Origin: Phytophthora colocasiae
Lineage: Eukaryota > Oomycota > Peronosporomycetes > Peronosporales > Peronosporaceae
Assembly (NCBI GenBank): GCA_018806915.1
Contig: JAGKQI010000052.1
Coordinates: 992,001-1,056,000, forward strand
Length of the DNA: 64,000 bases
Direction: 5' to 3'
Shown one piece after another: positions 55,604 through 64,000 of the stretch (positions within the stretch are counted from its first letter, which is position 1; each line of letters starts with the position of its first letter). The notes under the pieces were generated by a model. It was not told where the DNA came from and searched no databases. It saw only the letters and a program-made list of their open reading frames with translations. Made by a program: the position numbers and the translations under genes.

Positions 55604-56444
55604 CGTTTGGATTGACGCAGTGAACTACCCTAGTACTGCCGTGGAGCTTTACGTATGCATCCAGACTGTAATAACAATTAGCTACGGGCTAGTACGATCA
55701 ACGTTGAACGATCTTGCAGACTAGCACACAAAGGCGCGCAATGCATTGAAGTCACCTGTCCTTCTCGATCGCAACTAGGAACGTGTCCACTCCAACTCCA
55801 GTCAAGAATGTAGGCTTGTTCTCGTAGGTGTTTGCTTTCTGCACCAATTACCGAGCTGATTTCTATTTTGCAGAGCGCTGATCACTCGATGCCACGACCA
55901 CAGGTTGAAACGACTTAGCTGCCAATCAATCAACCCGGCCAACATTCGGGAGCAGCAGCGCGAATGCATGCCGCTGCGTAAGCACTTTGTCTTCACGTGA
56001 GCAAACACTCCAGATCTATAATACCAATAAATAAATAAATGCTTACCACCACGAGCAGCGCCCGAAAACAATGGTGGCGATCATGCCGAGCTCCTTTTAG
56101 TCTGGACACAATCAGACTTTGCACGTACAGTCGTGCTTAGCTATTGTCCATTCCAACTTCAAACTCGATAACCTATATTAAATCATTTTGACTGAACGAA
56201 TTTTTTGCCAAAATTTGCATGTATCAGCTAATTCCCTATCGAACAGCATACCTCAGAAACGTTTTCTCAGGACATCTCATAGAAAGGTCATTACCAACAT
56301 TCCGACTTCCCATGATGGTCATACTCCACACTCTTCCCACAGACAGCAGTGCAGTACCAATAACGACGCTGGACCCACAGAACCAGGAAACTAGGTAGAA
56401 GGCCAAGCTCACTCCTTAACGTGCTCGTTCTGCCTCAATATACC
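55604..56444. other. Intergenic region, no gene seen
   Basis: About 840 bp with only short frames and an AATAAATAAATAAAT stretch near 56026. Nothing supportable on either strand. Confidence 0.5.
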
Positions 56445-56927
56445 ATGTCTCGACCTGTGGACACGCCCCCATCTCCCTCAGACAACTTCCTGTGTGACCG
56501 CATCCAGCAGTTCCGCCAGAGAATGCGCAATCGCTGCCTACAAGCCGCAACAGCTAGCGACGCTCCAGCTATTCCGTGTCTGCTGCAGTCCTGGAGGAAA
56601 CGTATCGAAGCTATGGATGATCCAGAAGCTCAGCACAGGAAGAGAGGCCACTGCCAATTCAGGAAACCTTCAACCTCATCGACGGAGGAAAGTGATGAGT
56701 CCACAGCTTCTCCGCCTCCGTGCAGGTTCCCGTTTCGAGGGCCGAGGATGCACCCGAAGCTGGAGAGGCAGCAGGCGGTGTGCTCGTTGTCCGGTATCTG
56801 GAGCGGCTTCACGTCTTCGTCTCCTCCGCCGTCACCAGAAATTTATGCCAAACCGAGACATCGACGACACCCGTATGCACGGTGTGGACGAGAACGAGAT
56901 GACCATGGGGAGTCATCTACAGCATAG
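56445..56927 (+). CDS. Small hypothetical basic protein
   Basis: 160 codons from ATGTCTCGACCTG, which I prefer to an in-frame ATG 24 nt upstream. The product is rich in Pro, Ser and Arg, with an amphipathic start (DNFLCDRIQQFRQRMRNRCL), a second helical piece (LQSWRKRIEAMDD), a Ser/Glu stretch and a disordered tail. AATAAA occurs shortly after the stop (56952). No family recognised; the base composition and codon flow look gene-like but it could be a chance frame. Confidence 0.5.
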   Translation: MSRPVDTPPSPSDNFLCDRIQQFRQRMRNRCLQAATASDAPAIPCLLQSWRKRIEAMDDPEAQHRKRGHCQFRKPSTSSTEESDESTASPPPCRFPFRGPRMHPKLERQQAVCSLSGIWSGFTSSSPPPSPEIYAKPRHRRHPYARCGRERDDHGESSTA

Positions 56928-57436
56928 TATTTTATTTACAGACGAAGGCAGAATAAATAACGACGGATATTTATTTCCTTATGGACGTCTTTGAGTTGAG
57001 CTGGAAGCTACATTCCGAAAGTTTTGACGTAATCAATGTGGCGTCTTTACTGCTTTTGACAATACTAGAGAAAAACTCTTATGAATGCTATTTGTCACTT
57101 GCACAGCTGAAGAAGTGACTCCGTTGTATGAAGAAGGATGTTTTTATCATTCTCTTGAAGGACGTCGTGAAGCTGAATGACTAAAAACATCCAGAAAACC
57201 ACCGTGCAACCATCTACCTTCTCTGGTCTGGAACTACAGTACCACGTCAAGTGTTCCAGAATATCTGATAGCAAGCGCCAGTACAAGAATCTTAAGTTCC
57301 AGAGAATTGGAAAAGATAATCTTCTGATACCGGAAAACGCGTACGAATCTCCACGATAGTGCAACTTGTATTTAGTAACTGCTTTTTGTATTGTTAGCGG
57401 TTCGACCCTCAACGTTGCTTTGGCGGCTGTAGAGTC
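56928..57436. other. Intergenic region, no gene seen
   Basis: About 500 bp upstream of the EF-hand gene with short frames only. It must hold the 3' end of the hypothetical gene and the promoter of the EF-hand gene. Confidence 0.45.
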
Positions 57437-58781
57437 ATGGGCGGCATGATGAGTAACCCGGTGCCTGTGCCTGATGAACGCATGCAGCAAATGATCACCA
57501 AGCTGAAGTGTGAGCGCATGCAACTTGCTGTTAGGAGATCTCTTTTTTCGTGCTGTTTGTACTGAAATATGAAGTTAATGGTGCACTCAGTGACATCCAA
57601 AGATCTCCAAGTTCTCTATGGCAAATTCTCTCGCTATGATAAAGAGGTACGTTGACCGAATGCATCTATTCGAGTTGATCAGACCCTTACTTCTGGTTTT
57701 CTTTGCTTGTTTTCCAACTTTTAGTTCGTAAAAAAAGGAACTAGCTAAACCAAAGCGAAGTGTAAATTACTGACACTGTCCAACACAGCAAGAGCGGCAC
57801 AATCGACCGGAGCGAATTCTACGCCTCTATCGACGAGAAACACACGGAACTTGGCGATGCAATCTTCGCACTTATCGGTATTGTCAATAAGGTTCCCAGA
57901 TTCTAAAAACTTGTCTGAACAATTCTTTCGACAGACGAAGATAATAGCGGTGTCTTGGACTTTAGTGAATATGTCGAGGCCCTAGGCAAGTTCTGCCTCT
58001 TGAACAAAGAGGATATGCTAAAATGTACGTCCCCAATGGTTTTCCGCTCCAAATACTACTGTAGTAACAGCGCACTATCTGCTTTTTAGTCTGCTTTAAC
58101 GTCTTCGACGACGACAAGAACGGCACAATTGAGGGCGAGGAACTGACAAAACTACTCGAAATACTGCACGATGACGCCCAGACCAGCAACATGAAGCATG
58201 CTCTCAAAACGTTCGACTTCAATGGGGACGGCAAGATTGATTTTGCCGAGTTTAAACAGCTCAACGCACAGTTCCCAAGTCTTTTGTACCCCGCTTTTCG
58301 TATCCAGCAGAACATGAAAATCTTCACTTTAGGTGAGAAATGGTGGGAACGGAAGATCGAGGAGTTGGTCACTGAGCACCGCGATAAACTAGCGCAACAA
58401 GCAGCCATAGATAATGTAGAAGACATGACGGACGAGGCTCTGAAGGCGAAGAAGATGGAGATGGAGCGCGTGGCGAAGCTCAAGCGCCAAGAACAGGCGG
58501 TCCGGATCCGAATGGGCTGCATGTATTACACATGTTGTCCCTGTCGACGGAAGCTTTACATGGTTGACGAGGAATCCAGTGATAGTGATAGCGATTCCGA
58601 TGAAGAACGAGCTCGACGGAAACAGAAAGAGAACAACCAGAAGAAGAGCAAAAAGGATGGCAAGAAGAAAAATATTGTGCCGGTTGGTGCTAGGAAGCCT
58701 CTTAGTCAAGAAGAGCGACTGGAACGAGCTCGAAAGCGAAGACTGAGAGATATGCAGGATCGACCTACACGAAAGGACTAG
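57437..58781 (+). CDS. Four-EF-hand calcium-binding protein with basic/acidic C-terminal extension
   Basis: Five exons by phase matching: 57437-57509, 57591-57646, about 57793-57877, 57935-58024 and 58090-58781. Four canonical loops: DKEKSGTIDRSE (split by intron 2), DEDNSGVLDFSE, DDDKNGTIEGEE and DFNGDGKIDFAE. A helical segment follows, then a Cys-rich patch (CMYYTCCPCRRK) that could be lipidated, a Ser/Asp/Glu run (SSDSDSDSDEE) and a Lys/Arg-rich tail. It is a calcium sensor of the calmodulin/calcineurin-B type with an unusual tail. The acceptor of intron 2 is not clean: neither CAG at 57788 nor AAG at 57792 restores both frame and a 12-residue loop. Confidence 0.85.
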
Positions 58782-58804
58782 ACAGTTGAGTACAGTTTTT
58801 CATC

Positions 58805-58840
58805 ACACTTCTGCTACATGAATACATGTAGCAGAAGTGT
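58805..58840. repeat. Perfect 16-bp hairpin with 4-base loop
   Basis: ACACTTCTGCTACATG, loop AATA, then the exact complement, 24 bp after the stop codon of the EF-hand gene. It may lie in that gene's 3' UTR. Confidence 0.85.
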
Positions 58841-59309
58841 ACTATTCAGAGATGAGGTGAAGTTGACTTCTGATATGTATAAAAACGCTGAGCTTGAAGA
58901 GAACGTGGTGCCGGACATGATTCCTGATCATAGACGGTTTGCATTAATCAGTTGAAGCGATTAAAACAATATATCTTATAGAGGAGCTTCACATGGACAT
59001 TGTTGTGCATCAAGAAAGAGACAGCCTTGCGGTCCTTGGAAGATGGACGTCCATCTTCCTCATTCAGCAGCAAAGAAACACTGGCCCAAACTGCCCGACC
59101 ACCACGTACAATTCTGCATACAGTCAAGTAAACAGTAGCTACGCGTGTATATCACCGTCGTCTACATATGTACTATAAGCCATGTCATGCAGGCACACGC
59201 AGCGACTAACAACATGACGATCCGCAGTCCATCGCCATCTGACTTGCAGTATACTACTAGCAGTACACTGTAGTACGGGATGGGGTTTCTACTTTTTGGG
59301 AAAGGACAA
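58841..59309. other. Intergenic region, no gene seen
   Basis: Short frames only between the EF-hand gene hairpin and the antiporter start region. Confidence 0.5.
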
Positions 59310-59336
59310 TCACTCTTTCACCCGCATTTCTAAATT
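59310..59336 (+). promoter_or_regulatory. Candidate initiator of the antiporter gene
   Basis: TCACTCTTTCACCCGCATTT resembles an oomycete initiator (YCAYTYY) followed by the CAWTT flanking element, about 50 nt before the ATG at 59384. Confidence 0.4.
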
Positions 59337-59383
59337 TACCACGAGCCGTTCAAGTCGCTTTCCGCACTGTGTATCTATCATAA

Positions 59384-62020
59384 ATGCTTTATTACTCCTT
59401 GTTGTTGCTATTTCTATTGGCTCCTGGAGCTTTTGCCAGTGATGACGACGCTTTAGTACCGTTCAATTCATGGAGCAATACAGTGGACACTTTACAGTAC
59501 GCTCTGGCCTTCATTGTGGTGCTGGTAGCTGCACACCCGTTGGGTCTTTTTTTTCCGAAATTGTTCAAGTTACCATTGATTACCGGTTATTTAATGATCG
59601 GGATCATCGCAGGACCATTTGTGACCAATTTACTACCGAAAGCTCTGATCGACATGCTCTCGTCATACGTGAGTGCTTTAGCTCTCTCGTTCATCTCATT
59701 TCAAGCTGGACAAGAGATTTATCTACCGGAATTAAGACCCCAACTCAAGCAGATCTTCATCCTGTTAAGTGTACTTTACGTGGTGGCTATGGTGATCCTT
59801 ACAAGTGTCCATTTATTGTCCAACAATGCCTTCTTCTACGACGACTTCATTACCAATTGTCAGCTGGGAATTGCACTCATGTTTGGGTCCATTTCAGTTC
59901 TAGGATCTCCAGCTACAGTCATGGCAATCAAGATTGAGCTCAACAGTGTCGGACCATTCACAAATCTCATGCTGGGAGCCACGATGACGGCGGAATTTGT
60001 GGTTTTAGTGTCGTTCTCGATTTCCCGGATCATTTGCTCCATTTACTGTGCAGAATTGAACGTCTCAGTGGGGAATTTGATCTTTACGTTGGCAATTGTG
60101 GCGTCCAATTTGCTACTTGGAGCATTAATTGGACTCGTGATCATCCTCATCTTCCAGATTCCAGGTAGCACAGCGGACGAACACTTGGATCTTCAGGATC
60201 TTCAGACTACAACCCAGTCAACTTACAGTCACAAAGATTTGGAAGCTTCTCCAGACCCTGACCGAATGCCACATCCACACAATGCCTATGTGGAATCAAC
60301 TGATGAAGGAAGGAGACCGAAATTCTGGACTACGAGGATGTCTCTGTACGTGAAAGGCTTCCTCTGGTTAACGATGGGCTATGTGTTCTACATTTCCACT
60401 ACAACAATCAGTGAGGCCACCGTTGCGTCCTACGGTTTGTCTTGGGAAGTGAAATTTGAGCCTTTACTCGTGCTGATGGTGGGTTCCTGCTTGGCTGGTC
60501 ACTACTCGTTGATTCGCCACGACATGCACGTGATCCTGGACACTGTGGCTCCGTATATGTTCCTACCGTTCTTCGTCATGACTGGAGCCGCTTTGAAGCT
60601 CGATAAGGTCCTGGATGCTATCCCGCTTATGAGTTTGTACGTGTGTTTACGCTTCGTCTCCGTCTTCATCGCGTGTTACCTGGGTGGACGCTTCCTGCTC
60701 AAGCTTTCACCAAGACAATACAACAACCTGTGGCTTACAATGACACCTCAAGCTGGTGTGGCGCTTGGTTTGGCGAATGAAGTCACAGCTTTGAGCTCTG
60801 AGCCATGGGCGGCCGAGTTCGCAGCGACAATTGTGGCTGCGGTGGTGGTTAACCAGATCATCGGGCCTGTTCTGTGTGCTATTGGATTAAGTCGTGCGGG
60901 CGAAAGCATGTACGACCGAGTGGCTGGAGCTCAACCAGTAGATAATGGGGACATATCGAGCGAAAGCGGTAGATCTCTTCGCAGTCGACTTTCCAGCAGC
61001 AATATCACCCAGGGAAATGGAGACCCACGGGCTTTACTGCCCTTTTATCAGGTGAAAAGCGCTGTGGTTATTGGCGAGGACGAAGTGGCCTTTGAAATCG
61101 CATTGGAGCTGTCATTGTATGGAGCACAAGTGACCGTGCCGCTGCTCGACAAGGAACAAGCAGATAAATGGCACACAATTAACGAGACGATCCTCAAGAG
61201 GTCAGCGAAAGGAGAACTCATCCAGTACAAGAACAAAGTAAAGGAACGCGAGCATGCGGATGTACAAGGAATGTCTACGGCCGATGTACTGATCTTCACT
61301 GGAGACGCTTTACGCACCTTGGAGCATGTCCGGACAATGAAAGCTTTACTGGGGGAAGAACACCCTCGGATGATCGCTATCGTACCTGATTGCTCGTACA
61401 GTAAAGACCTGAAGGAGCTGGGAGTGTTGATCATCCAGCCGTCTATCGCTTTGGCAAACATCGCGACGCGAATGGCTCTACTGGAGAAGAAATTGGCGGA
61501 ATCCCTCTCATTAGAGATCAGTACGACCAGTGATTTCGCCACGGCGGCGTACTTCATGAACCGTGACTCAGTGCACTCATTATCCGAGATGAGGCTCGAT
61601 GGTCGACGTCTGGCATTGGGCCGGAGTGTTGTTAATCACCACTCTGTCAATTACGACAGACTAGCGGAGGCTTTGGCTGCTGAAAATCTCCCGATGCCTC
61701 CTCCACCGTCGCGTGTATCCATGTTCGGTACTTCTGCTGCTGGATTTGATCCATTTGCTCGTCGAGGGAACGGAATGTCGGCGTACGAGCATTTCGTGGT
61801 GCAAGATGAACCTGACAATGAGGACAATGTGTTCAATGCTCAGTTTGTACAGCCTTCACCTCGATTGGGTGTATTCCCGTCGCCACATAGCAGCAATCCG
61901 TACGCCTTCATGAGATCAAGATCATCCAGGAATTCCGGTGGTTCTGGGCGTCCTCGCTTGAATTCAGGCACAGGAAGTGTCCGTCGGGGGCTTCCACGCA
62001 CGTACTCGGACGTTGTATAA
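59384..62020 (+). CDS. CPA2-family cation/proton antiporter (KefB/KEA-like) with RCK domain
   Basis: A single-exon 878-residue protein. An N-terminal signal peptide (to about ALFAS-type cleavage near residue 19) precedes about 12 hydrophobic segments from residue 35 to 500, typical of the Na_H_Exchanger fold; the long hydrophilic loop at about 260-310 is Ser/Thr/His-rich. From about residue 553 a Rossmann-like TrkA-N/RCK domain follows (SAVVIGEDEVAFEIALEL), then a Pro/Ser/Arg-rich tail. Family members exchange K+ or Na+ for H+ at organelle or plasma membranes. The first Gly motif reads GEDEVA rather than GxGxxG, so nucleotide binding may be altered. Confidence 0.88.
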   Translation: MLYYSLLLLFLLAPGAFASDDDALVPFNSWSNTVDTLQYALAFIVVLVAAHPLGLFFPKLFKLPLITGYLMIGIIAGPFVTNLLPKALIDMLSSYVSALALSFISFQAGQEIYLPELRPQLKQIFILLSVLYVVAMVILTSVHLLSNNAFFYDDFITNCQLGIALMFGSISVLGSPATVMAIKIELNSVGPFTNLMLGATMTAEFVVLVSFSISRIICSIYCAELNVSVGNLIFTLAIVASNLLLGALIGLVIILIFQIPGSTADEHLDLQDLQTTTQSTYSHKDLEASPDPDRMPHPHNAYVESTDEGRRPKFWTTRMSLYVKGFLWLTMGYVFYISTTTISEATVASYGLSWEVKFEPLLVLMVGSCLAGHYSLIRHDMHVILDTVAPYMFLPFFVMTGAALKLDKVLDAIPLMSLYVCLRFVSVFIACYLGGRFLLKLSPRQYNNLWLTMTPQAGVALGLANEVTALSSEPWAAEFAATIVAAVVVNQIIGPVLCAIGLSRAGESMYDRVAGAQPVDNGDISSESGRSLRSRLSSSNITQGNGDPRALLPFYQVKSAVVIGEDEVAFEIALELSLYGAQVTVPLLDKEQADKWHTINETILKRSAKGELIQYKNKVKEREHADVQGMSTADVLIFTGDALRTLEHVRTMKALLGEEHPRMIAIVPDCSYSKDLKELGVLIIQPSIALANIATRMALLEKKLAESLSLEISTTSDFATAAYFMNRDSVHSLSEMRLDGRRLALGRSVVNHHSVNYDRLAEALAAENLPMPPPPSRVSMFGTSAAGFDPFARRGNGMSAYEHFVVQDEPDNEDNVFNAQFVQPSPRLGVFPSPHSSNPYAFMRSRSSRNSGGSGRPRLNSGTGSVRRGLPRTYSDVV

Positions 62021-62189
62021 CGACGAGGATGTTCCTGATAAAATACTAACGACAACTGTACGTGGGAAAGGGAAGTCGGCAGCCAACAGCAATTATCCCG
62101 GAAATGAGAAGACCAACGGTACGATCAAAACGAAATCAGCTATAACCTGTGCTTCATTATCCAATTTGCTTTGCAAGACAAGAATCACC

Positions 62190-63437
62190 ATGCCGCATTT
62201 GCCTGGCCGTCAAAAAGACAAATTGACACCAACTATCCAAGGGAAATACGACCACTTACGTGTCCAAACATCACTGAAGGCGAAGCCAACTCTCTTGATC
62301 CTCTGGAAAGATGCTCATACCCGTGGAGTGAAAGGTGTTGTCGAGTTACACGTGTCGGACTTGCTGCTAACGGTAAAAAGTGCTCGAGTTAAAGATTTGT
62401 TCCCTGTTCTGAACAAAACAATCAACGGCAACTACCACGCCGACAATTATTGTCGTGAAGTCGAGAGCTTTCTGCTATACGGGACGAGTGTGAGTCGAGA
62501 TCGTCGCCTTGATCCGCTCATTCCCGAACTCAGTCTTGTGCCACGGTTCGTTGCGGTCATGCGCGTTTACCCGAAGAGAATTCCAAGGACAAGCTTATCT
62601 GTTTCGATCAAGACGCTGACGAACTTGAATCTTGTACTACACTGCGAGTCGTCCGATACGGTGGGGAAGCTGAAAACCAAAATTGAGAACAAGCTCAAAA
62701 TTTCGAAAGAATGGCAGCGGTTGATTTACGCTGGCAAACAGCTTGAAGATCATCTTGCGCTTTCTACCTACGGAATTACGGATATGAGCCAGATTCATTT
62801 GGTCCGGAAGATGAACGGAGGAGGGACGTCTCGCGTTTTTGCTGATGTTTCGGATACTTCACTACTGAAAGAATATCAATTGGGGCATGGTGTTAATTGG
62901 CGTCATGTGATCAAAGGACTGAATGTCGAAGGCAGGTGTGAAAATCCCCAATGTACTGCGTTCAGCCGGATGGTAATTTGTCCCAAGGGCTTTCAGGTGT
63001 TCAATCTCATTCGAGATGAAGATATTAAGTGCCCGTTGTGTCATTCAAAGGTGACGCCTCGAACTTGCGGATTTTGCAAATGTGCCTGGAAATTTGACGG
63101 TGTACAAGCGGAAGATGGTTATTCGATCATTTCCGAGTGGAAGGATGCACGCGGACACAAGTATCATCGCTTTGACGCTGACAAACATCGCGGATCCGTG
63201 AAATGGGAAAGTCTTTTGATTGTGGTCAAACCGTTAGGCGATTTGGTTGGGGGTACAGGTCCGTGTGGTATCTGTTGGAATGAGCTCGGCTCGAGAGACA
63301 GTTTTGTCACCACAACTTGTGGTCACAACTTCCACTGCACCTGTTTTGATGAGTGGTCTGGACGGTGCGTCCAATACGGAAACCTTGCGAGCTGCCCGAT
63401 ATGCCGAGGAGAACTGAAGGCGAAGAAACCGTGCTGA
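62190..63437 (+). CDS. Ubiquitin-like, zinc-rich and RING-finger fusion protein
   Basis: 415 residues from the ATG at 62190. The frame opens earlier (61977), but that would overlap the antiporter gene. The ubiquitin-like fold lies at about residues 135-213 (SVSIKTLTNLNLVLHCESSD, then WQRLIYAGKQLEDHLALS, then QIHLVRKMNGGG). The Gly-Gly-Gly stands where ubiquitin ends. Next comes a Cys-rich zinc region (CENPQC, KCPLCHSK, CGFCKCAW) at about 250-300, and a C3HC4 RING at about 359-403 (CGICWNEL, TTCGHNFHCTCFDEW, CPICRGEL). The N-terminal 130 residues are of unknown type. It probably acts as a ubiquitin ligase; cleavage after the glycines is possible. Confidence 0.82.
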   Translation: MPHLPGRQKDKLTPTIQGKYDHLRVQTSLKAKPTLLILWKDAHTRGVKGVVELHVSDLLLTVKSARVKDLFPVLNKTINGNYHADNYCREVESFLLYGTSVSRDRRLDPLIPELSLVPRFVAVMRVYPKRIPRTSLSVSIKTLTNLNLVLHCESSDTVGKLKTKIENKLKISKEWQRLIYAGKQLEDHLALSTYGITDMSQIHLVRKMNGGGTSRVFADVSDTSLLKEYQLGHGVNWRHVIKGLNVEGRCENPQCTAFSRMVICPKGFQVFNLIRDEDIKCPLCHSKVTPRTCGFCKCAWKFDGVQAEDGYSIISEWKDARGHKYHRFDADKHRGSVKWESLLIVVKPLGDLVGGTGPCGICWNELGSRDSFVTTTCGHNFHCTCFDEWSGRCVQYGNLASCPICRGELKAKKPC

Positions 63438-63559
63438 ATGTGGACTGTGATGATGGCACTGATGGAGAAAAGCTGTGGCATTATGTGGAGACGTCACCAC
63501 GAACCTTGAATTGCGTTTGGATGCGTTTTGATTTTTTTTAGTTTTATTTTCCCGGTTTA

Positions 63560-64000
63560 TCAAAGTCAAAACCGTAAGTATGATTGTGAATTTCGTTTGG
63601 TGTTAAATGATCCAGCAATGCTGGCTATGAATATGCGGGAAAAGGCCGTAGTAGATTTTTTCTTGAAAGTCTCAGATAGTCTAGAATGCTTGCTGATGAA
63701 AAAGTTCTTCCCCAATGCTACGCTCGCCAGACCGTCAGGGCAATATGCCAACACTATCCACGCTGCCGGAAAGTATTCACAAAGATCTACTTCAGTACAA
63801 GCAGTGAAGTCGAAGTCAATGCTCTCAATCCTTCCCATACCCTTGGCATTAAGGGTGTCGTCAAGTTATATGAGTTTGATGAGCCTTTTAAAAAAGTTGA
63901 GTTGGAGAGTTGTGACCACTTCTCAATCTGAAGATGAACGTCAACTATCAGGACGATGACAAAATCCGTGACGTTGAAACTTTACAGCTCTACATTCGCA
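63560..64000 (+). pseudogene. Partial relative of the UBL/RING gene at the window edge
   Basis: About 63740-63930 encodes, across shifted frames, ATLARPSGQYANTIHAAGK and then NPSHTLGIKGVVKLYEFDEP, which resembles HTRGVKGVVELHVSD of the gene to the left (about residues 45-60). Frames stop at 63931 and 63959. The rest lies outside the window, so it could be a second gene with introns or a decayed copy. Confidence 0.45.

Noticed and set aside
61977..62189. An extended N-terminus for the UBL/RING gene
   Set aside because: The frame is open but overlaps the antiporter coding end; the ATG at 62190 is the first after that gene.

Overview
The window looks like an oomycete chromosome, most probably Phytophthora or a close relative. 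The reasons are: compact host genes with short GT-AG introns (65-85 bp where measured), start sites resembling the oomycete GCTCATTYYNCAWTTT initiator, an AA17-type pectin LPMO, a Crypton tyrosine recombinase, and a heavy load of Copia, Gypsy, MULE, LINE and Harbinger elements. Genus-level assignment is inference.

1-11631 is a retrotransposon nest: a Copia element (5' LTR cut by the window edge) sitting in the 3' tail of a Gypsy/chromovirus-like element, then a second, decayed Gypsy copy that carries a solo Copia LTR at the same target site. The nest is itself inserted in the first exon-equivalent of a secreted glycosidase gene.

11632-26459 is a minus-strand tandem array of six copies (one fragment, five longer) of a secreted DUF4038/GH140-like (apiosidase-like) glycosidase. 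Only copy 1 (12352-13953) is intact. Two copies carry the same MULE at the same nucleotide with the same 8-bp target duplication, and a third retains only the right end of that MULE. A divergently transcribed, older paralogue starts at 27400. It was split first by a 2.0-kb MULE derivative and by a 9.3-kb LINE; removing both with one target duplication each gives exactly 1602 bp, the length of the intact gene.

40335-46801 is more mobile DNA: a Crypton recombinase gene and a PIF/Harbinger element with a Myb-like ORF and a DDE transposase. The right end of the Harbinger element is interrupted by a 637-bp inverted-repeat element that appears to carry captured host exons.

46969-63437 is a host gene block: a coiled-coil protein, an AA17 LPMO with two hevein-like modules, a tail-to-tail inverted pair of sphingosine/diacylglycerol-kinase-like genes, a small hypothetical gene, a four-EF-hand protein, a CPA2 cation/proton antiporter, and a ubiquitin-like/zinc/RING fusion protein with a second partial relative at the right edge. 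The secreted glycosidases and LPMO fit a plant-cell-wall-degrading lifestyle. The rest is housekeeping or signalling.
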